A stretch of DNA of 64,000 nt, from assembly GCF_014705615.1 (NCBI RefSeq), contig NZ_JACXJA010000015.1, positions 62,001-126,000 on the forward strand, read 5' to 3'. The notes beneath the pieces are model-generated. The model was not told the DNA's origin. It worked only from the letters and a program-made list of their open reading frames with translations, and ran no database searches. How positions within the stretch are numbered: the first letter of the stretch is position 1; the number at the start of each line of letters is the position of its first letter. The position numbers and the translations under genes were made by a program. Below are positions 1 through 8,412 of the stretch, one piece after another. This DNA comes from Paenibacillus oceani. Lineage in GTDB: Bacteria; Bacillota; Bacilli; Paenibacillales; NBRC-103111.

Positions 1-228
1 CAGTTCTCTGCGAAACAATCCGGTCGGCATGACGCCGATCGCCTGTCCTCCCGCCGAGAGTACTTTATCCGCTACTCGCCCCATTAGCCCTACGCTAGCC
101 CCGCCGTACACCAGATCGATCCCGTGCGCGACGAGCGCGTCCCCCAACTCGTTGGCCGCGAGTTCATAATCGGAATGGCTGCCGGGATTTGAACCGGAAA
201 AGATGCAAATACGTTTTATGTCGTTCAT
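1..228 (-). CDS. LOG family protein (N-terminal part)
   Basis: The reading frame runs off the left edge, so only about the first 76 residues are visible. The N-terminus carries the nucleotide-binding pattern of the LOG family (TIGR00730, formerly called lysine decarboxylase-like): ICIFSGSNPGS, then VYGGASVGLMG and GGQAIGVMP. Known LOG proteins cleave nucleoside 5'-monophosphates such as cytokinin ribotides to a free base and ribose phosphate. The catalytic PGGxGTxxE motif would lie beyond the edge and cannot be checked. A GGGAGG site precedes two consecutive ATGs; the one at 228 has the better spacing (6 nt) and the one at 231 is the alternative. It is oriented away from the rest of the window and nothing ties it to the carbohydrate genes. 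Confidence 0.8.
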   Translation of the reverse strand, partial: MNDIKRICIFSGSNPGSHSDYELAANELGDALVAHGIDLVYGGASVGLMGRVADKVLSAGGQAIGVMPTGLFRREL

Positions 229-423
229 CATTAACCTCCCTTAATCTCTATCCAGTATAAAACGATTTGCGACAAATTGCATCTGCCGCCCTCTTTCGCA
301 CCGCGAGCTGCTTGGTCACTCGTCTACTCTGCTGCTGCTCCATAAACCGAAAAAAGACCTGCCGCCATGGACAGGTCCCGCTTCCAAATCAGGCCCAGAG
401 TGCCAGCCAGCGAATCCGTCGCG

Positions 424-624
424 CTAAAGCCGCACCCGAACCTCCCGAATCATAACTGTATCGTCCTTGCCTGGTTCGGGAATGAATCTCAAAGCCGTCA
501 GCTTCCGCCCGTCTGCCGGCAGCGGAATGACGATTTTGTAATAGGTCCGGTCTCCGTCGCGGATCGGCAGCGCCGTGCGAATCGGCATCGTATGCTTGCC
601 GTCCCGGTATACCTTGCGCTCCGC
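424..624 (-). pseudogene. Orphan C-terminal gene fragment, family unknown
   Basis: A 66-codon frame has protein-like composition, including RTALPIRDGDRTYYKIVIPL and TALRFIPEPG, and ends in REVRVRL. It has no start codon because a TAG lies directly upstream at 625-627. The pattern resembles the last beta-strands of a secreted or sugar-binding domain, but I do not recognise the family. It lies between the LOG gene and the kinase and is best read as a remnant left by rearrangement. The rest of 232-707 holds only a TATAAT-like element at 685-690 ahead of the kinase. Confidence 0.4.
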
Positions 625-716
625 CTAGTAAAGTGCATTTCCTGACGGATTCGATCAGATCTGGCTCCCCGCTTCCTTTTCCCCTATAATCGTAAAAAAG
701 AAAGGAAGTGGAAACG

Positions 717-1118
717 ATGAAGTTCGTGCTGCTATTCGGTCCGCAGGCGGTCGGCAAGATGACGGTCGGGCAAGAACTCGCCAAAATAACAGGGTTAAAG
801 CTGTTTCACAACCATATGAGCATCGAGCTGGTCGTCCCGTTTTTCAGCTATGGTACTGAGCCGGGAAAACGACTGGTCAAGCTGTTCCGGCAGGCCATTT
901 TCGAAGAGGTGGCAGCCAGCGAATTGGACGGATTGATCTTTACGTTCCTCTGGTCGTTTGACCGTCAAGCGGATTGGGACTATGTGGACAACGTCTGCCG
1001 GATTTTCGAATCCAAGGGGGCCGATGTTTATTTCGTCGAGCTGGAAGCGGAGCTGTCCGCAAGACTGGAGCGCAACAGAAGCCCGCACCGGCTCGAGCAT
1101 AACTCGAACTCTTCCTGA
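717..1118 (+). CDS. Shikimate-kinase-like P-loop protein, C-terminally truncated
   Basis: The N-terminus shows a Walker A P-loop, LLFGPQAVGKMTVG, and the chain continues as a small nucleotide kinase-like fold (FTFLWSFDRQADWDYV, then LERNRSPHRLEHN). Such proteins are usually about 170-190 residues; this one stops at 133. After HRLEH the sequence becomes the antisense of the neighbouring beta-helix gene, so the last residues (NSNSS) are not family sequence. The ATG at 717 is preferred over the upstream GTG at 708 because AAAGGAAG ends 8 nt before it; a TATAAT lies at 685-690. The substrate is unknown, and the protein is probably non-functional because the C-terminal segment is missing. Confidence 0.65.
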   Translation: MKFVLLFGPQAVGKMTVGQELAKITGLKLFHNHMSIELVVPFFSYGTEPGKRLVKLFRQAIFEEVAASELDGLIFTFLWSFDRQADWDYVDNVCRIFESKGADVYFVELEAELSARLERNRSPHRLEHNSNSS

Positions 1119-2494
1119 AAGACGATCGTATTGTTGCTCACTGTAATATTTTCGAAGACGGTCTTCTCGCTTGTCCATCCCGCGCTTGCGATACCCACGG
1201 TCAAGTATCGCCGATGCACCTTGTTGGTCAGCGTAATCGTATTGCCGATAACCGTTACGTTTTTGACCGGATGGGTGCCGTAGGGCCCAATCTGGATTCC
1301 TTGATTGGCGTTGCTGATCGTATTGCCGGAAACCGTCATATCGCACCGGTCGTCCGTGCCGTTACCCGCTTGGAGATTGACTCCCGTATAATATCCGTCC
1401 ATCACATTGTTCGAAACGACGCTTTGCCCCAGATGCGTCTCGATCGCCCCTCGCGCCTTCTGCCCGGGAGCCGCATAAAACATACAGTTCATCACCGTAT
1501 GATTCCGGCCGTTCACATAAATCGCGGAGTTGTCGTAATCGCCGGTCCCTCTTGCCATGACGAAGTTGAAATAACAATCCGTAATCGAAGCGAGGTAACC
1601 CGTATTGCTGTTGAGCGAAACCGAGTTGACGCCGCATGTAGGATCGAAATGCACATTGTCAACGCTTACATTTTCGTAGCGGTACGAGATGATGCAGAAC
1701 TGGTAAAAATAAACCGTGTCTTTTCTATTAAGGTCGATGTAACAGGTGAGATTGTTTTGCGGATTTTGGTCGAACCGCAGCTTGCTGATCCGTACATTTT
1801 TAAGCGGTGCGCTGCTGCTGCCGTAGAAGATCGTAAAGTAATCGCCCGCATTGTCCTTCACTTTAATGACCGAGCCGACGCCTTCACCCAGCAGGTTCAC
1901 ATCGTTTCTCAGCGTAATCCATTTATTCAAATACGGAGATACGATATACGTGCCTTTCGGGAAAAAAACGGTCCCGCCGCCCATCGCGAATATGGCGTTG
2001 ATCGCGTTCTGGATCGACTGAAAATCGTCGCTGCTGCCGTCGCCCTTCGCTCCGAACCATTTGACGCTTACATATTCCGTCTCGATAATCCGTTTGAATC
2101 TTGCTCCGGACGAAGACACGAGCACCGTTCCCAGATTGTCGGCCGTCGCGGTGTCGGCCGGATCGTACCTGAAGAAGCCTTCCTGACCTTCGTCGGTGAC
2201 ATAATATAACAAATCCGCGCTCGGATTCGTCTCCGCCCTTAAGGCGACAATTGTCGAGACGACGCAGTAATCCATCTGCATCAGCTCTTTCGGTTTTATC
2301 TTATTACTGTTGCCGTATACCGCCTCTGTCACCAGACTCGCACCATTTCCGTAAGCGCTTCCAAGTGATGAGCTGACAGCCGCGGCTCCCGCCAGCCCTA
2401 GAGATACAAGCAACTTCCTTCTGCTAACCATGCTGCTTGCAGCTTGATGAGAATCTTCTTCGCCGCTTTCGATCGGGTTCATCTGTTCTTTCAT
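1028..2494 (-). CDS. Tat-exported pectate-lyase-superfamily beta-helix protein, 3'-truncated
   Basis: The protein starts with a twin-arginine signal (SRRKLLVSLGLAGAA, Arg25-Arg26) followed by VTEAVYG. A tailspike-like strand module comes next, then the classic pectate-lyase-superfamily entry VKWFGAKGDGSSDD and a long right-handed beta-helix. It is a close paralogue of the protein at 4486-6414 (both share WFGAKGDGS, VNLLGEG, FDQNPQNNL and GQKARGAIETHLGQS). The frame leaves beta-helix sequence after SNNTIVFQEEFE, near 1105, and then translates antisense of the kinase gene, so the true C-terminal helix turns are lost. The ATG at 2494 has GGGAGG upstream; the frame is open further but has no ribosome site there. 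It lies downstream of the SBP at 2703-4031. Its polysaccharide substrate cannot be read from the sequence. Confidence 0.8.
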   Translation of the reverse strand: MKEQMNPIESGEEDSHQAASSMVSRRKLLVSLGLAGAAAVSSSLGSAYGNGASLVTEAVYGNSNKIKPKELMQMDYCVVSTIVALRAETNPSADLLYYVTDEGQEGFFRYDPADTATADNLGTVLVSSSGARFKRIIETEYVSVKWFGAKGDGSSDDFQSIQNAINAIFAMGGGTVFFPKGTYIVSPYLNKWITLRNDVNLLGEGVGSVIKVKDNAGDYFTIFYGSSSAPLKNVRISKLRFDQNPQNNLTCYIDLNRKDTVYFYQFCIISYRYENVSVDNVHFDPTCGVNSVSLNSNTGYLASITDCYFNFVMARGTGDYDNSAIYVNGRNHTVMNCMFYAAPGQKARGAIETHLGQSVVSNNVMDGYYTGVNLQAGNGTDDRCDMTVSGNTISNANQGIQIGPYGTHPVKNVTVIGNTITLTNKVHRRYLTVGIASAGWTSEKTVFENITVSNNTIVFQEEFELCSSRCGLLLRSSLADSSASSSTK

Positions 2495-2570
2495 TCGTTT
2501 TTCCTCCCTAAATGATTGTACATACAAGGGTTTGCTCACAGAAACCGCTTTCATAACAATCTTAGCCGGA

Positions 2571-2595
2571 GCCGGACAAAAAAGCTTTGTCCGGC
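2571..2595 (-). promoter_or_regulatory. Intercistronic hairpin between SBP and beta-helix gene
   Basis: A perfect 10-bp inverted repeat (GCCGGACAAA, 5-nt loop, TTTGTCCGGC) lies in the 208-nt gap between the SBP stop and the start of the beta-helix gene. There is no T-run on the transcribed strand, so it is more likely a stability or partial attenuation element than a strong terminator. On the opposite strand a T8 run follows nearby. Confidence 0.45.
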
Positions 2596-2702
2596 CGACC
2601 GTTTTTTTTGTGCTGCGGATTGTTATCTTGTTCAGCATTTTGGTTAAATTGTTCAGACTGCCGAGACGTTGTGCTTATGCGGACCCGGTCGTCAGGGTAA
2701 TG

Positions 2703-4031
2703 TTATTTGTTTTTGTACTCGGCGATGATCTTGAGCGATTCTTCTTCGGACTTGCGGAACGCGGTATTGATATCCATCTTTTGTTTCATGACCTGGTCCG
2801 CATATTTCGCATAATTGGCGACGATCGAAGCGTCGTAAGGCGCTTTTGCGGGAATCGGAGCGAATTTATTATGGAAGACGGCTTTGAGATTTTTGTTCTT
2901 AAACGGCGAATCCTGTCCAAGCGCTTTCTGAACAGCTTCGTTTTTCACGACCGGCATAATCCCTTTTTTGGACAGCTCCATTTGGAATTCGTCGGAAACC
3001 ATATACTTTAGCACTTCCATCGAGGCGTCCGGATTTTTGCTCAGCTTCGTAATGCCGAAGTAAAACGGATACGACTGGGAGCCGACTCCCGGCTGCTCCT
3101 TAAACGTCGGAAGCGAGACCATGTCCCAATTCAGCTTCTGAAGATCGTCGGGCAGCACGTAGACGAGACTGGACAAATAGGCGTACATGGCTACGTTCTG
3201 GTCCTTCAGGAAGTAGTTGATGTCAGGTAATTTGTTCGTCTTATCCAATTGCTCCTTGTATCCGGCATCCATATACGGATCGAGAAATACTTTTTGGAAA
3301 AACAACTTCCACTTCTCGTCCTTATTAATGGTCGGCGTTTGCGTTTTTAAATCCACATTCGGGACGGAAAACTGATTCATTCTCAACAGATGGTTCGCCG
3401 AGGTGGTAAACCCGTAGTATTGCGTACCGCCTTCGCTGCGGGTCAGTTTTTTGGACAGCTCGAGAATCTCGTCCCACGTCATGCCGTCTTTCGGATACGA
3501 AACGCCGAATTTATCGAACAGCGTTTTGTTGTAATACAACACCATGTTGTTCGTATGAACGGGGATGCCGGTCAGTTTGCCGCCCGACGAATCGCGAATA
3601 CCCTGGATAACCGTAGGCTCGATTTTGGTCAGGTCCACTTTATGCTTTTTGACCAATTCGTCCATATCGATTTCGAGTCCGTTATCGAACATCATCGATT
3701 CATAGTTGCCGGTCGATATGAAGAAAATATCGAATTTGGTGCCCGCAGTCAGCAGCTCCGGCATCGTGCTGCCCTTCGTGCTCTGAATATACTTGATCGT
3801 ATAGTTCGGAAACTTCTTGCGGATCGAATTGCCAAACCGGTAATCGAAGCTTTCCGCAGGATCGCCGTTCGACGAGTAAAAGACGATTTCCGCCGGTTCT
3901 CTTGTTTTAGGCGCAGGCGCTTGGGGCTCTTCTCCGCCTTGGTTGCCTGCCGTTTGCGTTCCGCAGCCTGTTGCTACAGTGGCAAGCAGTGCTGCCGACA
4001 CGATGGAGGCTGCGCTCATTTTTTTTAACAT
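2703..4031 (-). CDS. ABC sugar solute-binding lipoprotein (family 1), no permease nearby
   Basis: This 442-residue extracellular binding protein begins with a lipoprotein signal; the lipidated cysteine is Cys23 in ATGCG. It has the family 1 fold hallmarks LYYNKTLFDKFGVSYPKDG, TWDEILELSKKLTRSEGG and MVSDEFQMELSKKG. It is the first of five intact close paralogues here, all sharing a C-terminal signature of the form (D/M)(V/I)N(T/S)A(L/F)R, here MDINTAFRKSEEE. It should bind an oligosaccharide on the outer face of the membrane for a CUT1 importer, but no permease gene adjoins it. The next gene is the truncated Tat-exported beta-helix protein. The ATG at 4031 has a GGGGG stretch 7 nt upstream. 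Confidence 0.88.
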   Translation of the reverse strand: MLKKMSAASIVSAALLATVATGCGTQTAGNQGGEEPQAPAPKTREPAEIVFYSSNGDPAESFDYRFGNSIRKKFPNYTIKYIQSTKGSTMPELLTAGTKFDIFFISTGNYESMMFDNGLEIDMDELVKKHKVDLTKIEPTVIQGIRDSSGGKLTGIPVHTNNMVLYYNKTLFDKFGVSYPKDGMTWDEILELSKKLTRSEGGTQYYGFTTSANHLLRMNQFSVPNVDLKTQTPTINKDEKWKLFFQKVFLDPYMDAGYKEQLDKTNKLPDINYFLKDQNVAMYAYLSSLVYVLPDDLQKLNWDMVSLPTFKEQPGVGSQSYPFYFGITKLSKNPDASMEVLKYMVSDEFQMELSKKGIMPVVKNEAVQKALGQDSPFKNKNLKAVFHNKFAPIPAKAPYDASIVANYAKYADQVMKQKMDINTAFRKSEEESLKIIAEYKNK

Positions 4032-4042
4032 TGGATATCCCC

Positions 4043-4499
4043 CTAATCTTCTTGTGTGGAATAAAACCGGTAGCTCCCCCGCCAGGAAATCGTCTTCCCT
4101 GTGGGCAGTACATACGCCTTCTCCATGATTTGCAAAAAGTACGACTTTCCGTATTCGTAAGTAAATGCTGCCGGTCGATGTCCGGGTAATCCGGCAGCTT
4201 GCCGGAATCGCTGTTTGCCTTCACCGGACTTGACGATACGACGCGGTCTCCGGCCATGTAGGCGATGTCACCGTTCCACGCGTAATTAACCGTCTGCAGC
4301 CCATAATAACGGGTGATGGTGACATCCTCCAAAGCTTCGATCTCCGCATGTACCTGTACCCTTCCCCCGATACGGAGTAAAGGATCGTTTCCTGCAAAAT
4401 TTCGCGGCCGCGGCCGTCGCGGAGCCGGTCTCCGGGGGAACGCAACGCGATTCCAGCCGGATCGTTCCGGCTTTCCCGGTATTGTCTAACGCCCCACAA
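4043..4499 (-). pseudogene. Decayed 3' end of an unidentified carbohydrate-module gene, two frameshifts
   Basis: Three reading-frame segments join into one plausible protein end. The first includes REILQETILYSVSGEG, the second runs through VQVHAEIEALEDVTITRYYG and NYAWNGDIAYMAGD, and the third ends with KAYVLPTGKTISWRGSYRFY before a TAG at 4043-4045. Two frameshifts, near 4360 and 4150, break it, and the 5' part is gone, cut by the end of the beta-helix gene at 4486. I do not recognise the family; the ending resembles a beta-sandwich domain of a secreted enzyme. It probably belonged to the same operon, between the beta-helix gene and the SBP. Confidence 0.55.
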
Positions 4500-6414
4500 T
4501 TCCGTATGTCCGCAGCACCTCCTTCAACCGGTTCACCTCCCCTTCAATCTCGGACAGCGTTGCGCCATTCGTATCGTCTACAGGGGCAAGGCTTCCCAGC
4601 CGGCCGAACGGTTTCCATAACGGGGCCGCATAAGTCACGGGACTCGTACCCTGGATTGCCGTCGCAAGCGGCGTTTCGAGCCTCACCTCGCTGCCGGCGA
4701 TTCGGACGATTTTCCGCACCTGATTGCCTGAGGTGATCCGTATCCATTGCCCCGTCTCAAGCGGCGAGGCATCGCTTACGGTAATAACCGGTTGCCCCGC
4801 TTCGCCGGCAGCTCGTATGCCGCTCAGCGTCCCGGAGGTGCCCTCGGATACGGCTTTGCAGCCGACCGGCGTTATGCCGTCCTTCGAGTTCAGCCCGGTA
4901 ATCCAGACGATATCTCCCGGCCTATACGTACCTGCCGCCGGAGGATAGACCGGTGATGTGAACACGAGCGACCGCACATCGGTTCGGACCGACGGGCTGA
5001 GCAGCAGCCACAATCCCCCCTGGTTCGTCCGGATCTGATTGCCCGTCACCTCGACGTCCGTGTAAGTCCCTTCGCCGTCGCTAATACGGATCGAACAAAA
5101 CCCCTTCGGCTCGTCGTACGTATCCGAAATCAGATTGCCGCTGATCCGCGCTCCGATTACGGTCGATCTTAACGCGATGCCGGCCCGGTACGATTCGACC
5201 TTTGTCGGATAATGACCGGCGTTCACGATCACATTGCCGGTAATTAATGCGTTCGAGACGACGCCGGCTTTCTGAAAGCTTCCGAGCTGGATGCCGGTAA
5301 TCGTCATGTCGCAGCGGTCGTCGCTGCCGCTGACGTTGCCCGCTTGCAGATTGACGCCCGTGTAATAACCGTCCATCACGTTGTTCGCTATCGTGCTCTG
5401 CCCCAAATGCGTCTCGATCGCTCCCCGCGCCTTCTGTCCCGGACCGGCATGGAACAGGCAGTTCGCCACCAGATGATTTCTGCCATTTAAGTAAATTGCG
5501 GAATTGTCGTACGTGCCATTGCCTTTGGCTATCACGAAATTGAAGTAACAGTTCGTAATCGAGGCGAGCTTGCCCGTGTCGCTGTTCAGCGAGATGGAGT
5601 TGACCCCGCAGGTCGGATCAAACTCCACGTTGTCGATCGCGATGTTCTCGTAGCGGTACGAAATGATGCAAAACTGAAAAAAGTATCGCGTATCCTTCCG
5701 GTCCAGATCGATGTGGCAAGACAAGTTGTTCTGCGGGTTCTGATCGAACTTCAGGTTGCTGATGCGGACGTTGCGCAGCGGTTCGGACGTGCTGCCGTAA
5801 AAAATCGCGAAATAGTCGCCGGCGTCGTCCTTCACCTTGATCACCGAGCTTGTTCCTTCGCCGAGCAAATTTACGTTGTCCTTGAGCTTGATCCATTTGC
5901 TCAAATACGGGGACACGCTATACGTGCCTTTCGGGAAAAAAACAGTGCCTCCGCCCTGAAGCGACACGGCGTCAATCGCGGCCTGAATCGCCGTGAAATC
6001 GTCGTGGCTCCCGTCCCCCTTGGCTCCGAACCATTTTACGTTCGTGTACTCGGTTTCCCTGATCCGTTTGTAGCGGACTCCGGATACGGTGACCAGAATC
6101 GTTCCGTCGTTATCCCTGGAGACCGGATCGTCCACATCGCAATAAAAGTGACCTTCCCGGCCGGGATCGGTGACGTAATACACAAGCGCCGGATCAGCTT
6201 CCCCCGTCATCGCCCTCAGTTCGTCCATGGTGGTCACCCTGGTGCCCTTCGCCTCCCACATCTCCGCTCCGCTGCCGTTAACCGCAGCTACGGAAACGCC
6301 AAGTACGGCAGCGGCCCCCGCCATGCCGAGCGAAGCGAGCAGCGTTCTTCGGCTGACGCGTTTCCCCGGCCCCGAACGTGTTTCTTCTCCCCGTTCCTTG
6401 TTTTCCTCAGACAT
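4486..6414 (-). CDS. Tat-exported pectate-lyase-superfamily beta-helix protein
   Basis: This 642-residue protein carries a Tat signal (SRRTLLASLGMAGAA, Arg22-Arg23) and a strand module with DNDGTILVTVSGVRYKRI, typical of the N-terminus of phage-like lyases. VKWFGAKGDGSHDD then opens a long beta-helix, followed by a C-terminal beta region (PSVRTDVRSLVFTSPVYP onward). It is the full-length paralogue of the truncated protein at 1028-2494, so it shows what that copy has lost. The ATG at 6414 follows GAAGAGGAG with 6-nt spacing. It is divergent from the AraC regulator at 6736, which is its likely activator. A lyase or hydrolase acting on a uronate-containing polymer is the family expectation; catalytic residues in beta-helix enzymes cannot be assigned by eye. 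Confidence 0.82.
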   Translation of the reverse strand: MSEENKERGEETRSGPGKRVSRRTLLASLGMAGAAAVLGVSVAAVNGSGAEMWEAKGTRVTTMDELRAMTGEADPALVYYVTDPGREGHFYCDVDDPVSRDNDGTILVTVSGVRYKRIRETEYTNVKWFGAKGDGSHDDFTAIQAAIDAVSLQGGGTVFFPKGTYSVSPYLSKWIKLKDNVNLLGEGTSSVIKVKDDAGDYFAIFYGSTSEPLRNVRISNLKFDQNPQNNLSCHIDLDRKDTRYFFQFCIISYRYENIAIDNVEFDPTCGVNSISLNSDTGKLASITNCYFNFVIAKGNGTYDNSAIYLNGRNHLVANCLFHAGPGQKARGAIETHLGQSTIANNVMDGYYTGVNLQAGNVSGSDDRCDMTITGIQLGSFQKAGVVSNALITGNVIVNAGHYPTKVESYRAGIALRSTVIGARISGNLISDTYDEPKGFCSIRISDGEGTYTDVEVTGNQIRTNQGGLWLLLSPSVRTDVRSLVFTSPVYPPAAGTYRPGDIVWITGLNSKDGITPVGCKAVSEGTSGTLSGIRAAGEAGQPVITVSDASPLETGQWIRITSGNQVRKIVRIAGSEVRLETPLATAIQGTSPVTYAAPLWKPFGRLGSLAPVDDTNGATLSEIEGEVNRLKEVLRTYGIVGR

Positions 6415-6735
6415 TGTAAACTCCTCTTCATGTACGCGATGCAGGAGCGGCGATGCGTTGCAGAAGGAAAGTCGGCATCTTCGCCCCATTATCGCGGAAT
6501 CGCTTACAATCGTTATCATAACGGGAATGGAGCGTGAAAGCTTTATTCATACCTTCGCATTTTTTGTACTCAACTTTGTTGATTTGTTCGCATTTTTGGT
6601 GGTTTTGTTCGAGAGGATTTACAAGCCGATTGTGGAAATGTATATAACAGTTACGAGGGTACCGATTCATTCGCCAAGCAGACTGGTGGCGCTCCCGCCT
6701 TGATCTGAATTACCAGTAGGAAAGGAGTGGCGACG
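6415..6735. other. Divergent promoter region between beta-helix and AraC genes
   Basis: This 321-bp spacer separates two genes transcribed away from each other. It is AT-rich in the middle (about 6540-6660). No clear cre site or long inverted repeat was seen. It is the obvious place for the operator of the adjacent AraC regulator. Confidence 0.5.
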
Positions 6736-7635
6736 ATGGAGTTTCCGCGATACCGGATCAGACAGGAGATTGTGATCCATAAACTGGTCACTTGTTACTA
6801 TTTCGAGCTTGCCAAAAACTACTCGTTCGACGGCGAAAAGCACGATTTTTGGGAGCTGTTCTACGTCGATAAAGGCGAGGTGTGGATCGATACCGACTTC
6901 GGGCATTACGATCTCAAGCAGGGCGATTTGATCTTTTTTGAACCGAACCGATTCCATGCTACGCGCAGCAACGGCAAGATCGCCCCGAACGTATTTATCG
7001 TTTCCTTCGAGTGCCGCTCGCCCAAGATGAATTTCTTCAAGCACAACCCGCTATTCCGGCTGGCGGACCGGGAGAAAGCGATGCTCGGGCTACTCATGAA
7101 CGAGGGCGACCGGACCTTCGGCCCTGATCCCTCGAACCGGCCTACGAAGCGGCTTGTGCGCAAACCGAGCGCCCCGTTCGCCGGCGAGCAGATGTTTGTA
7201 ATGTACCTGGAGATGCTGCTCATCCAGCTGATCCGCGGCGGCACGGAGCCGGAATCCCGCTCGGAGCTGCCCCCTTCGATATTGGAAAATCAGGAGACGG
7301 GTCTGGTCGACGAGATTATCCGTTACCTGGAAAACCATCTCGGCCAAGACATTTCGCTGGAACATATTTGCGACGAATTCGCCATCGGCAAGACGCGGCT
7401 CAGCATCCTGTTCAAGAAACAGACCGGATCGAGTCTGATCGAATACGCCAACCGGCTCAAAATCGAAAAAGCCAAAGCATATATTCGCGAGGATAACTTC
7501 AACTTCACGGAAATCGCCGAACTGCTCGGCTATACCAGCATGCATTATTTCTCGAAGCAGTTTAAGCAGATGACCGGATCGTCGCCCTCGGAGTACGCAA
7601 AAATTTTGCAGGGGCGGATGTTTAAGCGGATATAG
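6736..7635 (+). CDS. AraC-family transcriptional regulator with cupin sensor domain
   Basis: This 299-residue one-component regulator has an N-terminal cupin-type sensor domain (residues about 15-110: HDFWELFYVDKGEVWIDT, then LKQGDLIFFEPNRFHATR). A C-terminal AraC DNA-binding domain with two helix-turn-helix units follows (about 200-295: DISLEHICDEFAIGKTRL and FTEIAELLGYTSMHYFSKQF). The ATG at 6736 is chosen because AAGGAG lies 8 nt upstream; the GTG at 6727 overlaps that site. Proteins of this layout usually activate a neighbouring sugar operon when a mono- or oligosaccharide binds the cupin. Divergence from the beta-helix gene at 6414 points to that operon as its target. Confidence 0.9.
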   Translation: MEFPRYRIRQEIVIHKLVTCYYFELAKNYSFDGEKHDFWELFYVDKGEVWIDTDFGHYDLKQGDLIFFEPNRFHATRSNGKIAPNVFIVSFECRSPKMNFFKHNPLFRLADREKAMLGLLMNEGDRTFGPDPSNRPTKRLVRKPSAPFAGEQMFVMYLEMLLIQLIRGGTEPESRSELPPSILENQETGLVDEIIRYLENHLGQDISLEHICDEFAIGKTRLSILFKKQTGSSLIEYANRLKIEKAKAYIREDNFNFTEIAELLGYTSMHYFSKQFKQMTGSSPSEYAKILQGRMFKRI

Positions 7636-8412
7636 CGGGCAGGCAGGTGCGGGGCGGTGGAACATCATCGTTTCGTTGGGTAAAGTCGTCCAGACGGTTC
7701 TACGTTTGAGCGCAGCTCAACCATGACCATTTCGTAAATAAGCTTACAGGCTGCATTGAAGTCGTATTGTATCCAGAAAGCCTCCTAGTCTCCTCCAGGC
7801 AACCTGATTCAACGAGAGGCCGGAGCGAGGTTACTCGTAGCCTCCTGCACACAAACGTATGGGGTTGCGTCAAGTTGCCGTACAGGCTTACTAACCGAAT
7901 AAGAGTCTCTGGCACCCTTTATTTTCGGGCAATTGGGACGGTAGAGGTAATTAGAGGCGGTTTGTATCTCTTATTTCCACCAACTGATGGGGTGTGCACG
8001 CTTTCCGCGGGTTTTAAGAGCTGTAAACCGCTCTTATTTCCCCATTCAGTCGGGATTTGGACAAAATAAAAGCCGCAAACCACCCTTATCCCTTGCCCAC
8101 GGCGGCGGTTGTCCGACAAACCCATCCCATCCTGGCTGCTGGCAACGCAAGAGCCGTGCGGCCCTTCTATTCGCCGGCGACACCTGACTGCGGGCACTTG
8201 CATAAACATGGGACGCTCGCAAAGGTAAAAAACGTTCGCATAACCTGAGGACATCGCGTCCCGTTTCCATAGGAAAGGACCTCACATTCCACGGTAAAGT
8301 GGAGGCGGAGGTCCTTATTCCCATGCAAAACCGGTCCCTATCCGGGGCTCAACACATCGCAAAATTACATTTTTTGGGGGCACCTCTTTCTTCGGTATGC
8401 CGCCTGCTGTAC
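7636..8412. other. 777-bp non-coding stretch with short degenerate repeats
   Basis: No convincing gene was found on either strand; the open frames present have no family-like sequence or ribosome site. Three degenerate copies of a short motif (CTTATTTCC with AAACCGC or its GTTTG variant beside it) occur near 7957-7978, 8024-8042 and 8072-8092. A hairpin repeat at 8275-8316 ends the region. Confidence 0.5.
8275..8316. repeat. Hairpin repeat, copy 1 (likely bidirectional terminator)
   Basis: This is a 42-nt imperfect palindrome: outer arms AAGGACCTC/GAGGTCCTT and inner arms CCAC/GTGG. It matches 53674-53715 at 35 of 42 positions by eye, with the same length. Both copies lie beside the 3' end of a minus-strand gene, which suits a terminator or a small dispersed element. 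Confidence 0.6.

Noticed and set aside
1214-2209. Long plus-strand open frame across the first beta-helix gene
   Set aside because: It is antisense to a gene with Tat signal, family motifs and a good ribosome site, and its own translation resembles no protein family.
2350-2370. cre-like TAAGCGCTTCC within the first beta-helix gene
   Set aside because: It lies inside the signal-peptide coding region and is better explained by codon sequence.
7919-8254. Possible 111-residue minus-strand protein in the 777-bp spacer
   Set aside because: Composition is Cys/Arg-rich without motif, no ribosome site, and it overlaps short degenerate repeats.
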